Below, piece by piece: positions 10,535 through 25,177 of a DNA stretch of 64,000 bases (the stretch's first letter is position 1; each line of letters begins with the position of its first letter). This DNA comes from Acidovorax sp. NB1 (lineage in GTDB: Bacteria > Pseudomonadota > Gammaproteobacteria > Burkholderiales > Burkholderiaceae_C). The DNA is taken from NCBI RefSeq assembly GCF_005405905.1, contig NZ_BJHU01000021.1:248001-312000 (forward strand). The letters are read 5' to 3'. A program made the translations under genes and the position numbers. The notes below the pieces were generated by a model. It had not been told where the DNA came from. It ran no database searches and saw only the letters and a program-made list of their open reading frames with translations.

Positions 10535-10775
10535 ACTGCGCCTGCGCTGCCCACTCGGCGGGGGTGAAGGTCTTCATCGACAGCGCATGCACTTCGTCGG
10601 TGTGCATTTTCGCGCCCAGCGTGGCGTACACGCGCTGGTGGCGCTGGATGGCGCGCTTGCCCTCGAACTCGGCCGAGACGATGGTGGCGTACCAATGGCG
10701 GCCGTCACCTTCGAGCGTGATGTGTTCGCAGGCCAGGCCAGCGGCGATGATGTCTTTGAGTTGGTCAGCGGTCAT
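10533..10775 (-). CDS. ibaG: BolA/IbaG family protein
   Basis: An 80-residue BolA-fold protein with the core RHQRVYATL and the conserved late histidine in DEVHALSMKTFTPAEW, which resembles E. coli IbaG. BolA-type proteins bind [2Fe-2S] clusters together with monothiol glutaredoxins and influence envelope and stress physiology. The placement between the mla genes and murA matches E. coli, which supports IbaG over BolA itself. The ABC exporter genes separate it from mlaB here. Confidence 0.9.
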   Translation of the reverse strand: MTADQLKDIIAAGLACEHITLEGDGRHWYATIVSAEFEGKRAIQRHQRVYATLGAKMHTDEVHALSMKTFTPAEWAAQAQ

Positions 10776-10879
10776 GGTGGGGCGCTCGGGATCAATGAGG
10801 ACTGACGCAAATCGGGATGCAACAACCGCCTCGCCCTGGAGGGGAGCGTTTGCCTGAACCTTGTTTTGCGTAAGTCATG

Positions 10880-11635
10880 TCAGTTACGGATTTTGTAGCC
10901 CGTGCGCAGCAGGTGCACGGCCAGCGCGCTCACGGCCAGCCAGGCGATGCCCACGATGCCCAGGCTGAGCCAGGGCGAGGTGTCGCTCTGACCGAAGAAG
11001 CCGTAGCGGAAGCCGTCGATCATGTAGAAGAACGGGTTGAGGTGGCTCACGGCCTGCCAGAACGGCGGCAGCGACTGGATCGAATAGAACACGCCCGACA
11101 GAAAGGTCATGGGCACGATGATGAAGTTCTGGAACGCGGCCATCTGGTCGAACTTGTCAGCCCAGAGCCCCGCAATCAATCCCAGTGTGGCCAGCAGCGC
11201 CGCGCCCAGCAGCGCAAAGGCCAGAATCCACAGCGGCGCCGCAAACTCGGGCCGCGCAAACGCCAGCGTGACGATGAACACGCCCAGGCCCACCACCAGC
11301 CCGCGCACGATGGACGAGCCCACGTAAGCGCAGAACCACGCCCAGTGCGACAGCGGCGTGAGCAGCACAAACACCAGGCTGCCCATGATCTTGCTCTGGA
11401 TGATGCTGGACGAGCTGTTGGCAAATGCGTTCTGCAACACGCTCATCATCACGAGGCCCGGCACGAGGAAGGTCGTGTAGCTGATGCGGTCGTAGACCTT
11501 CACATGGTCTTCGAGCACGTGGCCGAAGATCAGCAGGTACAGCACGGCCGTGAGCACGGGGGCGGCGACGGTCTGGAAGCTGACCTTCCAGAAGCGCAAA
11601 ACTTCTTTGTAAAACAGCGTCTGCCAGCCGGTCAT
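10880..11635 (-). CDS. yadH: ABC-2 type exporter permease (YadH-like)
   Basis: Integral membrane permease of 251 residues with about six hydrophobic segments, matching the ABC-2 transporter family (YadH/NodJ type). Segments are visible at about 20-40, 60-80, 100-130, 140-160, 170-195 and 220-240. Its ATG overlaps the stop of the ATPase gene (ATGA), so the two are made together. The substrate is not known for this pair. The position between mla and ibaG-murA suggests an envelope role but does not prove one. Confidence 0.9.
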   Translation of the reverse strand: MTGWQTLFYKEVLRFWKVSFQTVAAPVLTAVLYLLIFGHVLEDHVKVYDRISYTTFLVPGLVMMSVLQNAFANSSSSIIQSKIMGSLVFVLLTPLSHWAWFCAYVGSSIVRGLVVGLGVFIVTLAFARPEFAAPLWILAFALLGAALLATLGLIAGLWADKFDQMAAFQNFIIVPMTFLSGVFYSIQSLPPFWQAVSHLNPFFYMIDGFRYGFFGQSDTSPWLSLGIVGIAWLAVSALAVHLLRTGYKIRN

Positions 11636-12570
11636 AGCGCGACCTCGGACAAGGAAATATTGGATGCGGACGTGCCCGACATGACCTGCAGGAACACATC
11701 CTCCAGATCAGGCCTGCGGATCTCCATGTCCTGCACCTCGACCCCGGCCACGCGCAAGGCAGCCAGGTGGTTTTCAATCTCTGCCGCGTCGTGGGCGGGC
11801 AACTGCACGATACGGCCGGTGACCCGCGCCACGGCGGCCAGCGCGGGCGGCAGGGCCGTGTCGGTCTTGAACTGCAGTACGCTGCCCGAGGCGGCCTTGA
11901 GCAGCTCGCTGGTGCGGTTGAGCGCCACCACCTGCCCCGCCTTGAGCATGGCAATGCGGCCACACAGGGCTTCGGCTTCTTCCAGGTAATGGGTGGTGAG
12001 CAGCACGGTGTGCCCTTCCTTGTTCAGGCGGGCGATGAAGTGCCACAGGGTCTGGCGCAGCTCCACGTCCACGCCAGCCGTGGGCTCGTCGAGCACGATG
12101 ATGGGCGGCTTGTGCACCAGGGCTTGTGCCACCAGCACGCGGCGCTTCATGCCGCCCGAGAGCTGGCGCATGTTGGCGTTGGCCTTGTCGGCCAGGCCCA
12201 GGTTTTCGAGCAGCTCGTCGATCCAGGCGTCGTTATTCTTCACGCCGAAGTAGCCCGACTGGATGCGCAACGCCTCGCGCACATTGAAGAAGGGGTCGAA
12301 CACCAGCTCTTGCGGCACGATGCCCAGCTTGCGGCGGGCCTCGGCGTACTGGGCCTGCACGTCGCTGCCCTGCACCAGCACGCGGCCACTGCTGGCACGC
12401 GCCAGGCCGGCCAGGATGCTGATGAGGGTGGTTTTACCGGCGCCGTTGGGGCCGAGGAGCCCGAAGAACTCGCCCTCCTCAATGTCCAGGTTGACCTGGT
12501 TCAGCGCCTGAAAAGGGCCTTTGGGCGTGGCAAAGGTCTTGGAGATGGCTTGGAAGGAGACTGCGGGCAT
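11632..12570 (-). CDS. yadG: ABC exporter ATP-binding protein (YadG-like)
   Basis: A 312-residue ATPase. Walker A is GPNGAGKTT (about 39-47), the signature is LSGGMKRR, Walker B is IIVLDEPTAGVD, and the switch histidine lies in LLTTHYLEEA. The C-terminal 80 residues are the extra domain common in ABC-2 exporters of this type. The start was set at the ATG at 12570; longer readings have no conserved sequence. It pairs with the overlapping permease gene downstream and follows the mla operon after 98 bp. Confidence 0.93.
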   Translation of the reverse strand: MPAVSFQAISKTFATPKGPFQALNQVNLDIEEGEFFGLLGPNGAGKTTLISILAGLARASSGRVLVQGSDVQAQYAEARRKLGIVPQELVFDPFFNVREALRIQSGYFGVKNNDAWIDELLENLGLADKANANMRQLSGGMKRRVLVAQALVHKPPIIVLDEPTAGVDVELRQTLWHFIARLNKEGHTVLLTTHYLEEAEALCGRIAMLKAGQVVALNRTSELLKAASGSVLQFKTDTALPPALAAVARVTGRIVQLPAHDAAEIENHLAALRVAGVEVQDMEIRRPDLEDVFLQVMSGTSASNISLSEVAL

Positions 12571-12642
12571 GAAGCCCCTGATTTTACGGCCTTGCCTTGA
12601 ACCGCGTTGGGAAGGGGGCAGACAGCGGCTTGCAGCGGCCCA

Positions 12643-12665
12643 GGCCCGGCAAAAAAAGCCGGGCC
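12643..12665. terminator. Perfect 8-bp GC hairpin with A7/U7 loop after mlaB
   Basis: GGCCCGGC-AAAAAAA-GCCGGGCC immediately after the mlaB stop codon. The stem is perfect and very stable, but no T-tract follows on either strand, so classical intrinsic termination is doubtful. It may protect the 3' end of the mla mRNA or slow the polymerase before yadG. Confidence 0.35.
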
Positions 12666-12668
12666 GCG

Positions 12669-12956
12669 TCAGGACACGGGCGTGAGCAGCGTGCCCACGC
12701 CATACAGGCCCGCCATGCCGCGCAGCGCCGGGGGCAGGCCCTGCACGGCAAAGGTCTTGCCCACCGACAGCGCCTCGCGCCGGCATTCCAGCAGCACCGC
12801 CAGCGCCGAACTGTCAAACACCGCCATGGCGCTCGCGTCCACCACCACACCCGTTTCACGGTGCACGCGCAGGCCCTGCAGCAGCATCTGCAGGCAGGCC
12901 GTGGCCTGGCGGTGGGTGAGTTCGTGGGGCAGTACCAGCATGGCGGAATTGGTCAC
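12669..12956 (-). CDS. mlaB: STAS-domain protein MlaB
   Basis: A 95-residue STAS domain, the small cytoplasmic subunit that binds and stabilises the MlaF ATPase of the Mla phospholipid transporter. The core VVVDASAMAVFDSSALAVLL has the conserved DSSAL loop. The start is read as GTG at 12956, six bp after the mlaC stop and preceded by GAGG; an ATG five codons later (12941) is the alternative. Last gene of the mlaF-E-D-A-C-B run. Confidence 0.9.
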   Translation of the reverse strand: MTNSAMLVLPHELTHRQATACLQMLLQGLRVHRETGVVVDASAMAVFDSSALAVLLECRREALSVGKTFAVQGLPPALRGMAGLYGVGTLLTPVS

Positions 12957-12962
12957 ACCGCC

Positions 12963-13628
12963 TCAGCCTTTGGCTGAGGTGTTGGTTTTGTTGCGCGCAA
13001 CCAGGGTCTCGATCAGGCCGTCAATGCCCTTGGCATTGATTTCCTGGGCAAACTGGCCCCGGTAGGTTTCCACCAGCCACACACCCAGCACATTGAGGTT
13101 GTAGATTTTCCAGCCAGCGCCCTCGCCCGGGGTTTTTTCCAGCCGGTAGTCGAGCTGGATGGGGTCGCCCCGGCCCACGATTTCGGTGCGCACCAGCACG
13201 TCCTTGTCTTCGGCCGCAGCACGCAGGGGCTTGACCTGGATGGTCTGGTCGTTCACCTGGGCCAGGGCTCCAGCATAGGTGCGCACCAGCAAGACCTTGA
13301 ACTCGTCCTGCAGGCGTTTTTGCTGCTCGGGCGTGGCCTGGCGCCAGCCGGGGCCCACGGCGGCGGCCGTCATGCGGCGGAAGTTGACGTTGGGCATCAC
13401 GGTCTTGTCCACCAGCGCAATCACCTTGCTGATGTCGCCGCCCTGGATGGCCTTGTCGGCCTTGACGGTGGTGAGCACATCGGAAGACAGGCGCTTGATC
13501 AGCGCGTCGGGGGCTTCATCGGCCGCCAGTGCAGGCAGGGACAGGCCCAGCGACAGCGCCATCCCGGCAGCCAGGCCCAGGGCGCGGTGTCCCAGGGTAC
13601 GTCGGTTCATCATGTTCGTGACTTTCAT
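12963..13628 (-). CDS. mlaC: Periplasmic phospholipid-binding protein MlaC
   Basis: Soluble carrier that moves phospholipids between the outer-membrane MlaA complex and the inner-membrane MlaFEDB transporter. It has 221 residues with a signal peptide at about 1-35 (basic start, AAGMALSLGLSLPALAA, cleavage after ALA-A). The family region (Ttg2D/MlaC) runs through residues 38-205, including a YRLEKTPGEGAGWKIYNLNV stretch. Start codons at positions 1, 6 and 7 are all possible. Gene order and fold agree with the other Mla parts. Confidence 0.94.
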   Translation of the reverse strand: MKVTNMMNRRTLGHRALGLAAGMALSLGLSLPALAADEAPDALIKRLSSDVLTTVKADKAIQGGDISKVIALVDKTVMPNVNFRRMTAAAVGPGWRQATPEQQKRLQDEFKVLLVRTYAGALAQVNDQTIQVKPLRAAAEDKDVLVRTEIVGRGDPIQLDYRLEKTPGEGAGWKIYNLNVLGVWLVETYRGQFAQEINAKGIDGLIETLVARNKTNTSAKG

Positions 13629-13755
13629 CGGTGCGGGCTCGTGCCCGTCAAATCATTGTGGTGGCGCGGGTGGACCCGCATGCGTCGCTGCGGTTGCGGA
13701 TTGCAAGCAAGTGCAACAGTGGCAGTCCCGCTGGAGCCCTTTAAAGCGAGCCCCT

Positions 13756-14556
13756 TCAGCGCGGAGGTTCCTCGGGCAAGACGCCGTTGTTGCTATCGTT
13801 GTCGCTCTTGTCATCGCCACTGAACGGCGCGCCGGCCTGCTGGCTGCGCACCTGCAGAAACACATCGCGTGTAAAGCTGTACTTGTCCAGCGCCGCGCTG
13901 TCGAGCACCGAGCTGGCGCGCAGCAGGTTCGATCGCGTGTCCACGATGCGCAGCGCGTACAGCGAGTTGCGGGCGGAGACCGGGTCCACATAGCTCACCA
14001 CGTTGCCCTTCATGTCCACCGGCAGGGCCAGGGTGTCACGCACCGTGGACGGGCCCAGGATGGGCAGCACCAGGTACGGGCCGGTGCCCATGCCCCAATA
14101 GCCCAGCGTCAGGCCGAAGTCCTGCTTGTAGCGGTCGATGCCCAGCTCGCTGGCGATGTCCAGCACGCCGCCCAGGCCCATGAGGGTGTTCACATTGACC
14201 CGCATGAAGGTGGAGGCGGCGGCTTCACCGCGCAGCTGCAGCACGTTGTTCACGAAGGACCACACATCACCCAGGTTCGCAAAGAAATTGCTCACCCCCG
14301 TGCGCACGGGTGCGGGAGTGACGTCCTTGTAGGCAATCGCCACCGGCTTGAGCACCATCGCATCAACCTGTTCGTTGAAGTTGGTCATGCTGCGGTTGTA
14401 CGACTCCAGCGGGTCACGCGGATCGGGGTTGGCCACCGTGGCGCAGCCTGTCAGCAGCGCGGCGCCCAGCACAAGGCCCAGGCTGGCGGCGAGGCGCAAG
14501 GCCCGGGGCATGTGCCCGGCACGGGGGGGCAAGTCTGTGTAGTGAGTGTTTGTCAT
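13756..14556 (-). CDS. mlaA: Outer-membrane lipoprotein MlaA (VacJ)
   Basis: Outer-membrane component that removes misplaced phospholipids from the outer leaflet and passes them to MlaC. A lipobox LLTGC lies at residues 34-38, after a hydrophobic signal; the true start may be the internal Met16. The VacJ core covers about 45-225 (DPLESYNRSMTNFN, then GVLDIASELG and GYWGMGTGPYLVLPILGPST). The acidic C-terminal tail looks disordered. Its ATG overlaps the mlaD stop (ATGA). In E. coli mlaA is unlinked; here it sits inside the operon, as is common in betaproteobacteria. Confidence 0.95.
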   Translation of the reverse strand: MTNTHYTDLPPRAGHMPRALRLAASLGLVLGAALLTGCATVANPDPRDPLESYNRSMTNFNEQVDAMVLKPVAIAYKDVTPAPVRTGVSNFFANLGDVWSFVNNVLQLRGEAAASTFMRVNVNTLMGLGGVLDIASELGIDRYKQDFGLTLGYWGMGTGPYLVLPILGPSTVRDTLALPVDMKGNVVSYVDPVSARNSLYALRIVDTRSNLLRASSVLDSAALDKYSFTRDVFLQVRSQQAGAPFSGDDKSDNDSNNGVLPEEPPR

Positions 14557-15041
14557 TTTTTGCCACCTGTCCCTGCAGGCTTGCTGCCGTCTTCGGCCTT
14601 GCTGTAGAGAAATTGTCCAATGAGGTTTTCCAGCACCACGGCCGACTGGGTCGAGGTGACCATGTCGCCCGCCACCAGATTTTTTTCGTCCGCGCCTGCT
14701 TCGATGCCGATGTACTGCTCGCCCAGCAACCCGCTGGTGAGGATCTTGAGCGAACTGTCCTTGGGGAAGGCGTAGCGGTTTTCCATCGCCAGCGTCACGC
14801 GCGCCTGGTAGGTCTTGTCATCGAAGGTGATGGCCTGCACCCGCCCCACCACCACACCGGCACTGCGCACCGCCGCCTGGGGCTTGAGGCCGCCGATGTT
14901 GTCGAAACGCGCGGTGATCTGGTAACCCCGCTGGAAGTTCAGGCTCAGCAGGTTGGCCGACTGCAGTGCCATAAACACCAGCGCCACCGTGCCGAGCATC
15001 ACGAAGAGCCCCACCCAGAGATCGTTTTTTGAACGTTGCAT
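14553..15041 (-). CDS. mlaD: MCE-domain protein MlaD
   Basis: Membrane-anchored MCE protein that forms the hexameric ring of the Mla transporter on the periplasmic side. It has 162 residues: one N-terminal transmembrane helix (about 7-28, VGLFVMLGTVALVFMALQSA) and one MCE domain (about 38-120, with the VRSAGVVVGRV and SGLLGEQYIGI motifs). It follows mlaE by 36 bp and overlaps mlaA. Confidence 0.96.
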   Translation of the reverse strand: MQRSKNDLWVGLFVMLGTVALVFMALQSANLLSLNFQRGYQITARFDNIGGLKPQAAVRSAGVVVGRVQAITFDDKTYQARVTLAMENRYAFPKDSSLKILTSGLLGEQYIGIEAGADEKNLVAGDMVTSTQSAVVLENLIGQFLYSKAEDGSKPAGTGGKK

Positions 15042-15077
15042 TGTCTTGGATTCCTTCCCGCGCCAGCTTCGCCAGCG

Positions 15078-15860
15078 TCAGATACTGAACATCAGGGCCG
15101 TGAGCACGAAGTCCAGCGCCAGCACCGCCAGGGACGCCATGACCACCGTGCGTGTGGTGGCCCGCGAAACGCCTTCAGGCGTGGGCTTGGCCACATAGCC
15201 CTGCAAAAGTGCCACAAAGGTCACAGTGAAGCCGAAGACCACACTTTTGAGCACGCCGTTGCCCAGGTCTTTCCAGACATCCACCCCGCCCTGCATCTGG
15301 CTCCAGAAGGCCCCAGGGTCGATGCCGATCATGAGCACGCCCACCACCCAGCCGCCAATGATGCCCACCGCACTGAACACAGCCGCCAGCAGGGGCATGG
15401 TGACCACGCCGGCCCAGAAGCGCGGCGCCAGGATGCGCTGCACCGGGTCCACCGCCATCATCTCCATGGCACTAAGCTGTTCGCCCGCCCGCATCAGACC
15501 GATCTCGGCCGTGAGCGAGGTGCCCGCACGGCCCGCAAACAGCAGCGCCGTGACCACGGGCCCCAGCTCGCGCACCAGGCTCAAGGCCACCAGCAGGCCC
15601 AGGGCTTCCGACGAGCCGTAGCGCTGCAACGTGTAGTAGCCCTGCAGCCCCAGCACAAAGCCTACGAACAGGCCTGACACCGCAATGATGGCCAGGGAAT
15701 AGTTGCCCAGGAAGTGGATCTGGTCGCGCACCAGACCAGGCCGCAGAAAGGTCGCACCCACCAGCCGCAGCAGCCGGAAAAACAGGCGCGCGCCCAGGCC
15801 GATGTCTGCCAGCTGCTGGCGCACGGCAAGGCCTACATCCGAAGGCTTGTACCAGCTCAT
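15078..15860 (-). CDS. mlaE: Phospholipid ABC transporter permease MlaE
   Basis: Permease of the MlaFEDB complex, 260 residues, with five or so transmembrane segments. The conserved family region includes [20 protein letters not shown] and [14 protein letters not shown]. It overlaps mlaF: the mlaE ATG at 15860 covers the mlaF stop. Lies in the inner membrane and moves lipid between MlaD and the bilayer. Confidence 0.97.
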   Translation of the reverse strand: MSWYKPSDVGLAVRQQLADIGLGARLFFRLLRLVGATFLRPGLVRDQIHFLGNYSLAIIAVSGLFVGFVLGLQGYYTLQRYGSSEALGLLVALSLVRELGPVVTALLFAGRAGTSLTAEIGLMRAGEQLSAMEMMAVDPVQRILAPRFWAGVVTMPLLAAVFSAVGIIGGWVVGVLMIGIDPGAFWSQMQGGVDVWKDLGNGVLKSVVFGFTVTFVALLQGYVAKPTPEGVSRATTRTVVMASLAVLALDFVLTALMFSI

Positions 15861-16675
15861 GACCTGCGCCCTCCTGCGGGCCCAAAGTCTTCGGCGGGCT
15901 CGGGGGACGGATAGTGGAACGGCACGGGCCCCGTGGGCAAGGCATTCACAAACTGGTGCACCAGCGGATCGCGGCTGGCACGCACTTCGTCGGGGGTGCC
16001 TTGTGCAGCCACCACGCCCTCGCCCAGGATGATCACGTGGTCTGCAAGCCGGAAGGTTTCTTCCAGATCGTGCGAGACGATGATGCTGGTCAGGCCCATG
16101 GCGTCGTTGAGCTGCCGGATCAGTTGGGCGGCCGTGCCGAGCGAAATCGGGTCCAGGCCCGCAAAAGGTTCGTCGTACATGACCAGCTCCGGGTCCAGCA
16201 CGATCGCACGCGCCAGGGCCACGCGGCGCGCCATGCCGCCGGATATCTGGCTGGGCGCCAGATCGCGCGCTCCGCGCAGGCCCACCGCATGCAGCTTCAT
16301 GAGCACCACATCGCGGATCAGCGCCTCGGACAGATCGGTGTGCTCGCGCAGCGGGAAGGCCACGTTCTCGAACACGCTCAGGTCAGTGAACAGTGCTCCG
16401 AACTGGAACAGCATGCCCATGCGCCTGCGCGCCGCATACAGGGCAGAAACATCCATGCGCCCCACGTCCTGGCCATCGAACAGTACCTGGCCGCTTTGGG
16501 CCTTCTGCTGCCCGCCAATCAGGCGCAGCACCGTGGTCTTGCCGCCGCCCGACGCCCCCATGAGCGCCGTGACCTTGCCCCGTGGCACCGAGAGCGAAAC
16601 GTCGCGCAGGATGGCGCGGTCACCATAGGAGAAGGTGACGTTGCGCAGTTCGGCGAGGAAGGACGGCTCTGGCAT
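15857..16675 (-). CDS. mlaF: Phospholipid ABC transporter ATPase MlaF
   Basis: Cytoplasmic ATPase of the Mla transporter, 272 residues. Walker A is GASGGGKTT (about 40-48), signature [10 protein letters not shown], Walker [12 protein letters not shown], switch His in IIVSHDLEE. The ATG at 16675 was chosen from the conserved N-terminus; upstream in-frame sequence is not conserved-looking. First gene of the operon mlaF-E-D-A-C-B. A C-terminal extension of about 20 residues after the ATPase core is unremarkable. Confidence 0.96.
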   Translation of the reverse strand: MPEPSFLAELRNVTFSYGDRAILRDVSLSVPRGKVTALMGASGGGKTTVLRLIGGQQKAQSGQVLFDGQDVGRMDVSALYAARRRMGMLFQFGALFTDLSVFENVAFPLREHTDLSEALIRDVVLMKLHAVGLRGARDLAPSQISGGMARRVALARAIVLDPELVMYDEPFAGLDPISLGTAAQLIRQLNDAMGLTSIIVSHDLEETFRLADHVIILGEGVVAAQGTPDEVRASRDPLVHQFVNALPTGPVPFHYPSPEPAEDFGPAGGRRS

Positions 16676-16943
16676 GCAAGAAAAGGGTGATGGGAATCCG
16701 GGACCTGCGCACACGAACCCAGGACACGCCCCGAGGAACGAGCCGCGATGGTAGCCGAAGCCACAAACATACATTCACGCATGTTTGTAAAAATTCGCAC
16801 GGTGCTTGGTGGGCCTCAGCGCACCAAAGGCCGAGACAACCCCGGATTGACAGTACTGCCGATTGTGCCAACAAAGCGCCGGGGCAGCAGAGTCCGTGGT
16901 TTTGCATGGTCAACCCCTGCCGGCCCCACCACACATCCCCCAA
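16676..16943. other. mlaF upstream region with an inverted repeat
   Basis: Between mlaF and the gltD terminator there is no gene. It must contain the mla promoter. The one clear structure is an inverted repeat ACAAACAT (16763-16770) / ATGTTTGT (16781-16788) with a 10-bp spacer, next to a TTTTTAC run on the minus strand. It could be a regulator site or part of the promoter. The rest is unstructured to my eye. Confidence 0.4.
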
Positions 16944-16970
16944 CAAAAGCGGCGCCCGCAGGCGCCGCTT
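16944..16970 (-). terminator. Rho-independent terminator of gltBD
   Basis: Perfect 10-bp stem AAGCGGCGCC / GGCGCCGCTT with a 4-base loop, followed on the minus strand by TTTTG. It lies 25 bp after the gltD stop codon. Confidence 0.85.
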
Positions 16971-16994
16971 CGGCTGGAACCTATCCGCAGGTAA

Positions 16995-18473
<1,479 letters not shown>

Positions 18474-18518
18474 GACGGTGTCCTTGTCTATGAATGCTGT
18501 GCGAAGGTCTGTGGCGCC

Positions 18519-23252
<4,734 letters not shown>

Positions 23253-23287
23253 GGCGCACTCCTCATATTTTTCGCAGGGAGTGGGAG

Positions 23288-23315
23288 ATTAGTGCATTGC
23301 AACATGATTTGGCAA
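23288..23315 (-). promoter_or_regulatory. Candidate gltB promoter
   Basis: Minus strand TTGCCA (23310-23315), 16-bp spacer, ACTAAT (23288-23293). Four or five of six positions match sigma-70 boxes in each hexamer. It sits 36-63 bp upstream of the gltB ATG. Inferred by eye only. Confidence 0.35.
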
Positions 23316-23321
23316 GCACAT

Positions 23322-23428
23322 TAATTAGGGTCAGATTCCTCTTAATAACCAAGTATCTCAGTTTGATATTTTATTGGGGACATATCAGTTTTAATAGCAT
23401 AAAACCCAATATAGATGGGCGGAGAGAG
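23322..23428. repeat. AT-rich RAYT-associated flank with GGGTCAGATTC and GGGGACATATC motifs
   Basis: Downstream of the transposase gene lies an AT-rich stretch with ATTAGGGTCAGATTCCTC (23322) and TTATTGGGGACATATCAG (near 23371). Short sequences of the types GGGTCAGAttC and GGGGACAnATc commonly border REP-associated tyrosine transposase genes. They are probably the sequences this enzyme recognises. The stretch has much lower GC than gltB or the transposase gene. Confidence 0.5.
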
Positions 23429-24133
23429 CTATTTTTTCTCTGATTTTTTCATGCTCTTCGGCCGCCCGGCCTGCCCCGCCGTCACACGACGGGGTGTCTG
23501 TTTTTGCAAACCCTCAATGAAATCAGTGTCGCCCAGCGCCCACCCGCTCAGGGCCGATGCCGTGAGTGCCGTCTGCTCCAGCGATCCGATCCCTGTCTGC
23601 ACCAGCGCCGCATAGGCCGCCTCGCGGGCAAAGGGCGTGTTGCCCAGCGCCCAGTACAGGGCATGCGGCGTGAGCAGGCGGTCATTGCGCACGCCACGCC
23701 AGTGGGCGTGGCTGGACCAGGGGTAGTCCGCCGCATTCGCCACCAGTCCGGCACGCACCGGGTTGAGGTCCAGGTACACCATGCAGGGCAGCAGGTACTT
23801 GTCGGCTTGCAGCACCGTGGACCGGTAGCGCCCTTCCCACAAGGTGCCGGTGCGCCCATGTCGGCGGTTGAAATACTGCACATAACGCCTGCCCACCGCC
23901 TGCATCATCTGCGGCAAAACATCGGCCGACGAGGGGGTCACCAGCAGGTGGAAATGGTTGTCCATCAACACATAGGCATGCACAGCCACCCCATGCTGCT
24001 GCGCGTTGTCTGCCAGCAGGCCGAGCATGGTGTTGAAGTCATCCCCATCCAGAAAAATCGGCTGGCGGTTGTTGCCACGCTGGATCACGTGGTGCAGATG
24101 GCCTGGCAGGGTCAGGCGCGGAAGGCGGGCCAT
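23429..24133 (-). CDS. REP-associated tyrosine transposase (RAYT, Y1_Tnp family)
   Basis: A 234-residue HUH-type (Y1) transposase-like protein. The metal-binding HxH is in MDNHFHLLVTP (about 58-68) and the candidate catalytic tyrosines lie in VGRRYVQYFNRRH (about 82-94). GTLWEGRYRS and YLDLNPVRAGLV are hallmark RAYT motifs. RAYTs are single-copy, domesticated relatives of IS200/IS605 transposases that cut and spread REP palindromes. The C-terminus is basic (PKSMKKSEKK). The ATG at 24133 was preferred to a TTG two codons upstream. The gene appears intact. Confidence 0.93.
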   Translation of the reverse strand: MARLPRLTLPGHLHHVIQRGNNRQPIFLDGDDFNTMLGLLADNAQQHGVAVHAYVLMDNHFHLLVTPSSADVLPQMMQAVGRRYVQYFNRRHGRTGTLWEGRYRSTVLQADKYLLPCMVYLDLNPVRAGLVANAADYPWSSHAHWRGVRNDRLLTPHALYWALGNTPFAREAAYAALVQTGIGSLEQTALTASALSGWALGDTDFIEGLQKQTPRRVTAGQAGRPKSMKKSEKK

Positions 24134-24232
24134 GGGCAAGGGTCAATGAAAGCGATGCGCGCCATCATAGACCCGTCCCCGATTTTGAAACCTCCGGCAC
24201 GCTGCCGCGCCACGGAAGCACGGGTGATGCAA

Positions 24233-25177
24233 TCAGCCCGCAGCAGCAGCCTCGGCCACGTCGGCAGCCACCGCCAACCCAAAACGCGGCCCCAGGACCT
24301 TCTCCAGCCCGAACTCGACCAGGATGGCCCGCAGGCGCTCAGCCGCGCTGCGTTTTTTCTGTCCGGTGTAGCGGGCGATGATGAGTTCGTTCTTCATGCT
24401 GTGCTCCCACCCGACCAACTCGGTCACCGTCACCTGGTAGCCGCTGGCTTCCAGGTATAGGCAGCGCAGCACATTGGTCACCTGGCTCCCCAGCTCGCGG
24501 GTATGCAGTGGGTGCCGCCACAGCTCGGCCAGGGGCGTGCGGGCCAGCTGCAGGGCCTTGCCCTGACGCAGGCAGGCAGCCATCTCGGCCTGACAGCAGG
24601 GCACCAACACCATGGCCCTCGCCTTCTTTTGCAGCCCGAAAGCGATGGCATCGTCCGTGGCGGTATCGCAGGCATGCAAGGCCGTGACCACATCGATCTG
24701 CGCAGGCAACTCGCCCGCATCCGACGATTCAGCCACGGACAGATTGAGAAAGGACATGCGCCCAAAATCAAGCCGCTGCGCGAGCAAGCGCGATTTCTCC
24801 ACCAGCTCGGCCCGGGTTTCCACCCCGTAAATATGGCCACGCTCCAGGGCCTTGAAGTACAGGTCGTACAGAATGAACCCGAGGTATGACTTGCCCGCGC
24901 CATGGTCGGCCAGGGTGGGGCCCTGCTCGCCCGCAGACAGCTCTGTCAGCAACGGCTCGATGAAATTGAACAGGTGGTACACCTGCTTGAGCTTGCGCCG
25001 TGAGTCCTGGTTCAGCCGCCCGTCACGGGTGAGGATGTGCAACTCCTTGAGCAGTTCCACCGACTGCCCCGGCCGCAGCTCGGACAGTTCGGCTGCTTGG
25101 GCCGAGGCTTGGGAGTTCTTTTTGGAAGTAGCCCCTGCAGTTCCACGCAAAGAGGGAGATGGTTTCTTCTGCATCAT
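24233..25177 (-). CDS. SAM-dependent methyltransferase-like protein (Methyltransf_32 type)
   Basis: A 314-residue protein. A Ser/Lys/Ala-rich leader (1-35) precedes a class I methyltransferase core: motif I LADHGAGKSYLGFILYDLYF, an acidic residue in YGVETR for motif II, then TALHACDTATDDAI and VLVPCCQAE. The DxGAGKGYL / ALHAC / PCC set recalls the Methyltransf_32 family (Trm13 and METTL25 relatives). Substrate unknown; RNA or protein are both possible. The ATG at 25177 overlaps the DUF1415 stop (ATGATG), so the two genes are co-translated. Confidence 0.75.
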   Translation of the reverse strand: MMQKKPSPSLRGTAGATSKKNSQASAQAAELSELRPGQSVELLKELHILTRDGRLNQDSRRKLKQVYHLFNFIEPLLTELSAGEQGPTLADHGAGKSYLGFILYDLYFKALERGHIYGVETRAELVEKSRLLAQRLDFGRMSFLNLSVAESSDAGELPAQIDVVTALHACDTATDDAIAFGLQKKARAMVLVPCCQAEMAACLRQGKALQLARTPLAELWRHPLHTRELGSQVTNVLRCLYLEASGYQVTVTELVGWEHSMKNELIIARYTGQKKRSAAERLRAILVEFGLEKVLGPRFGLAVAADVAEAAAAG

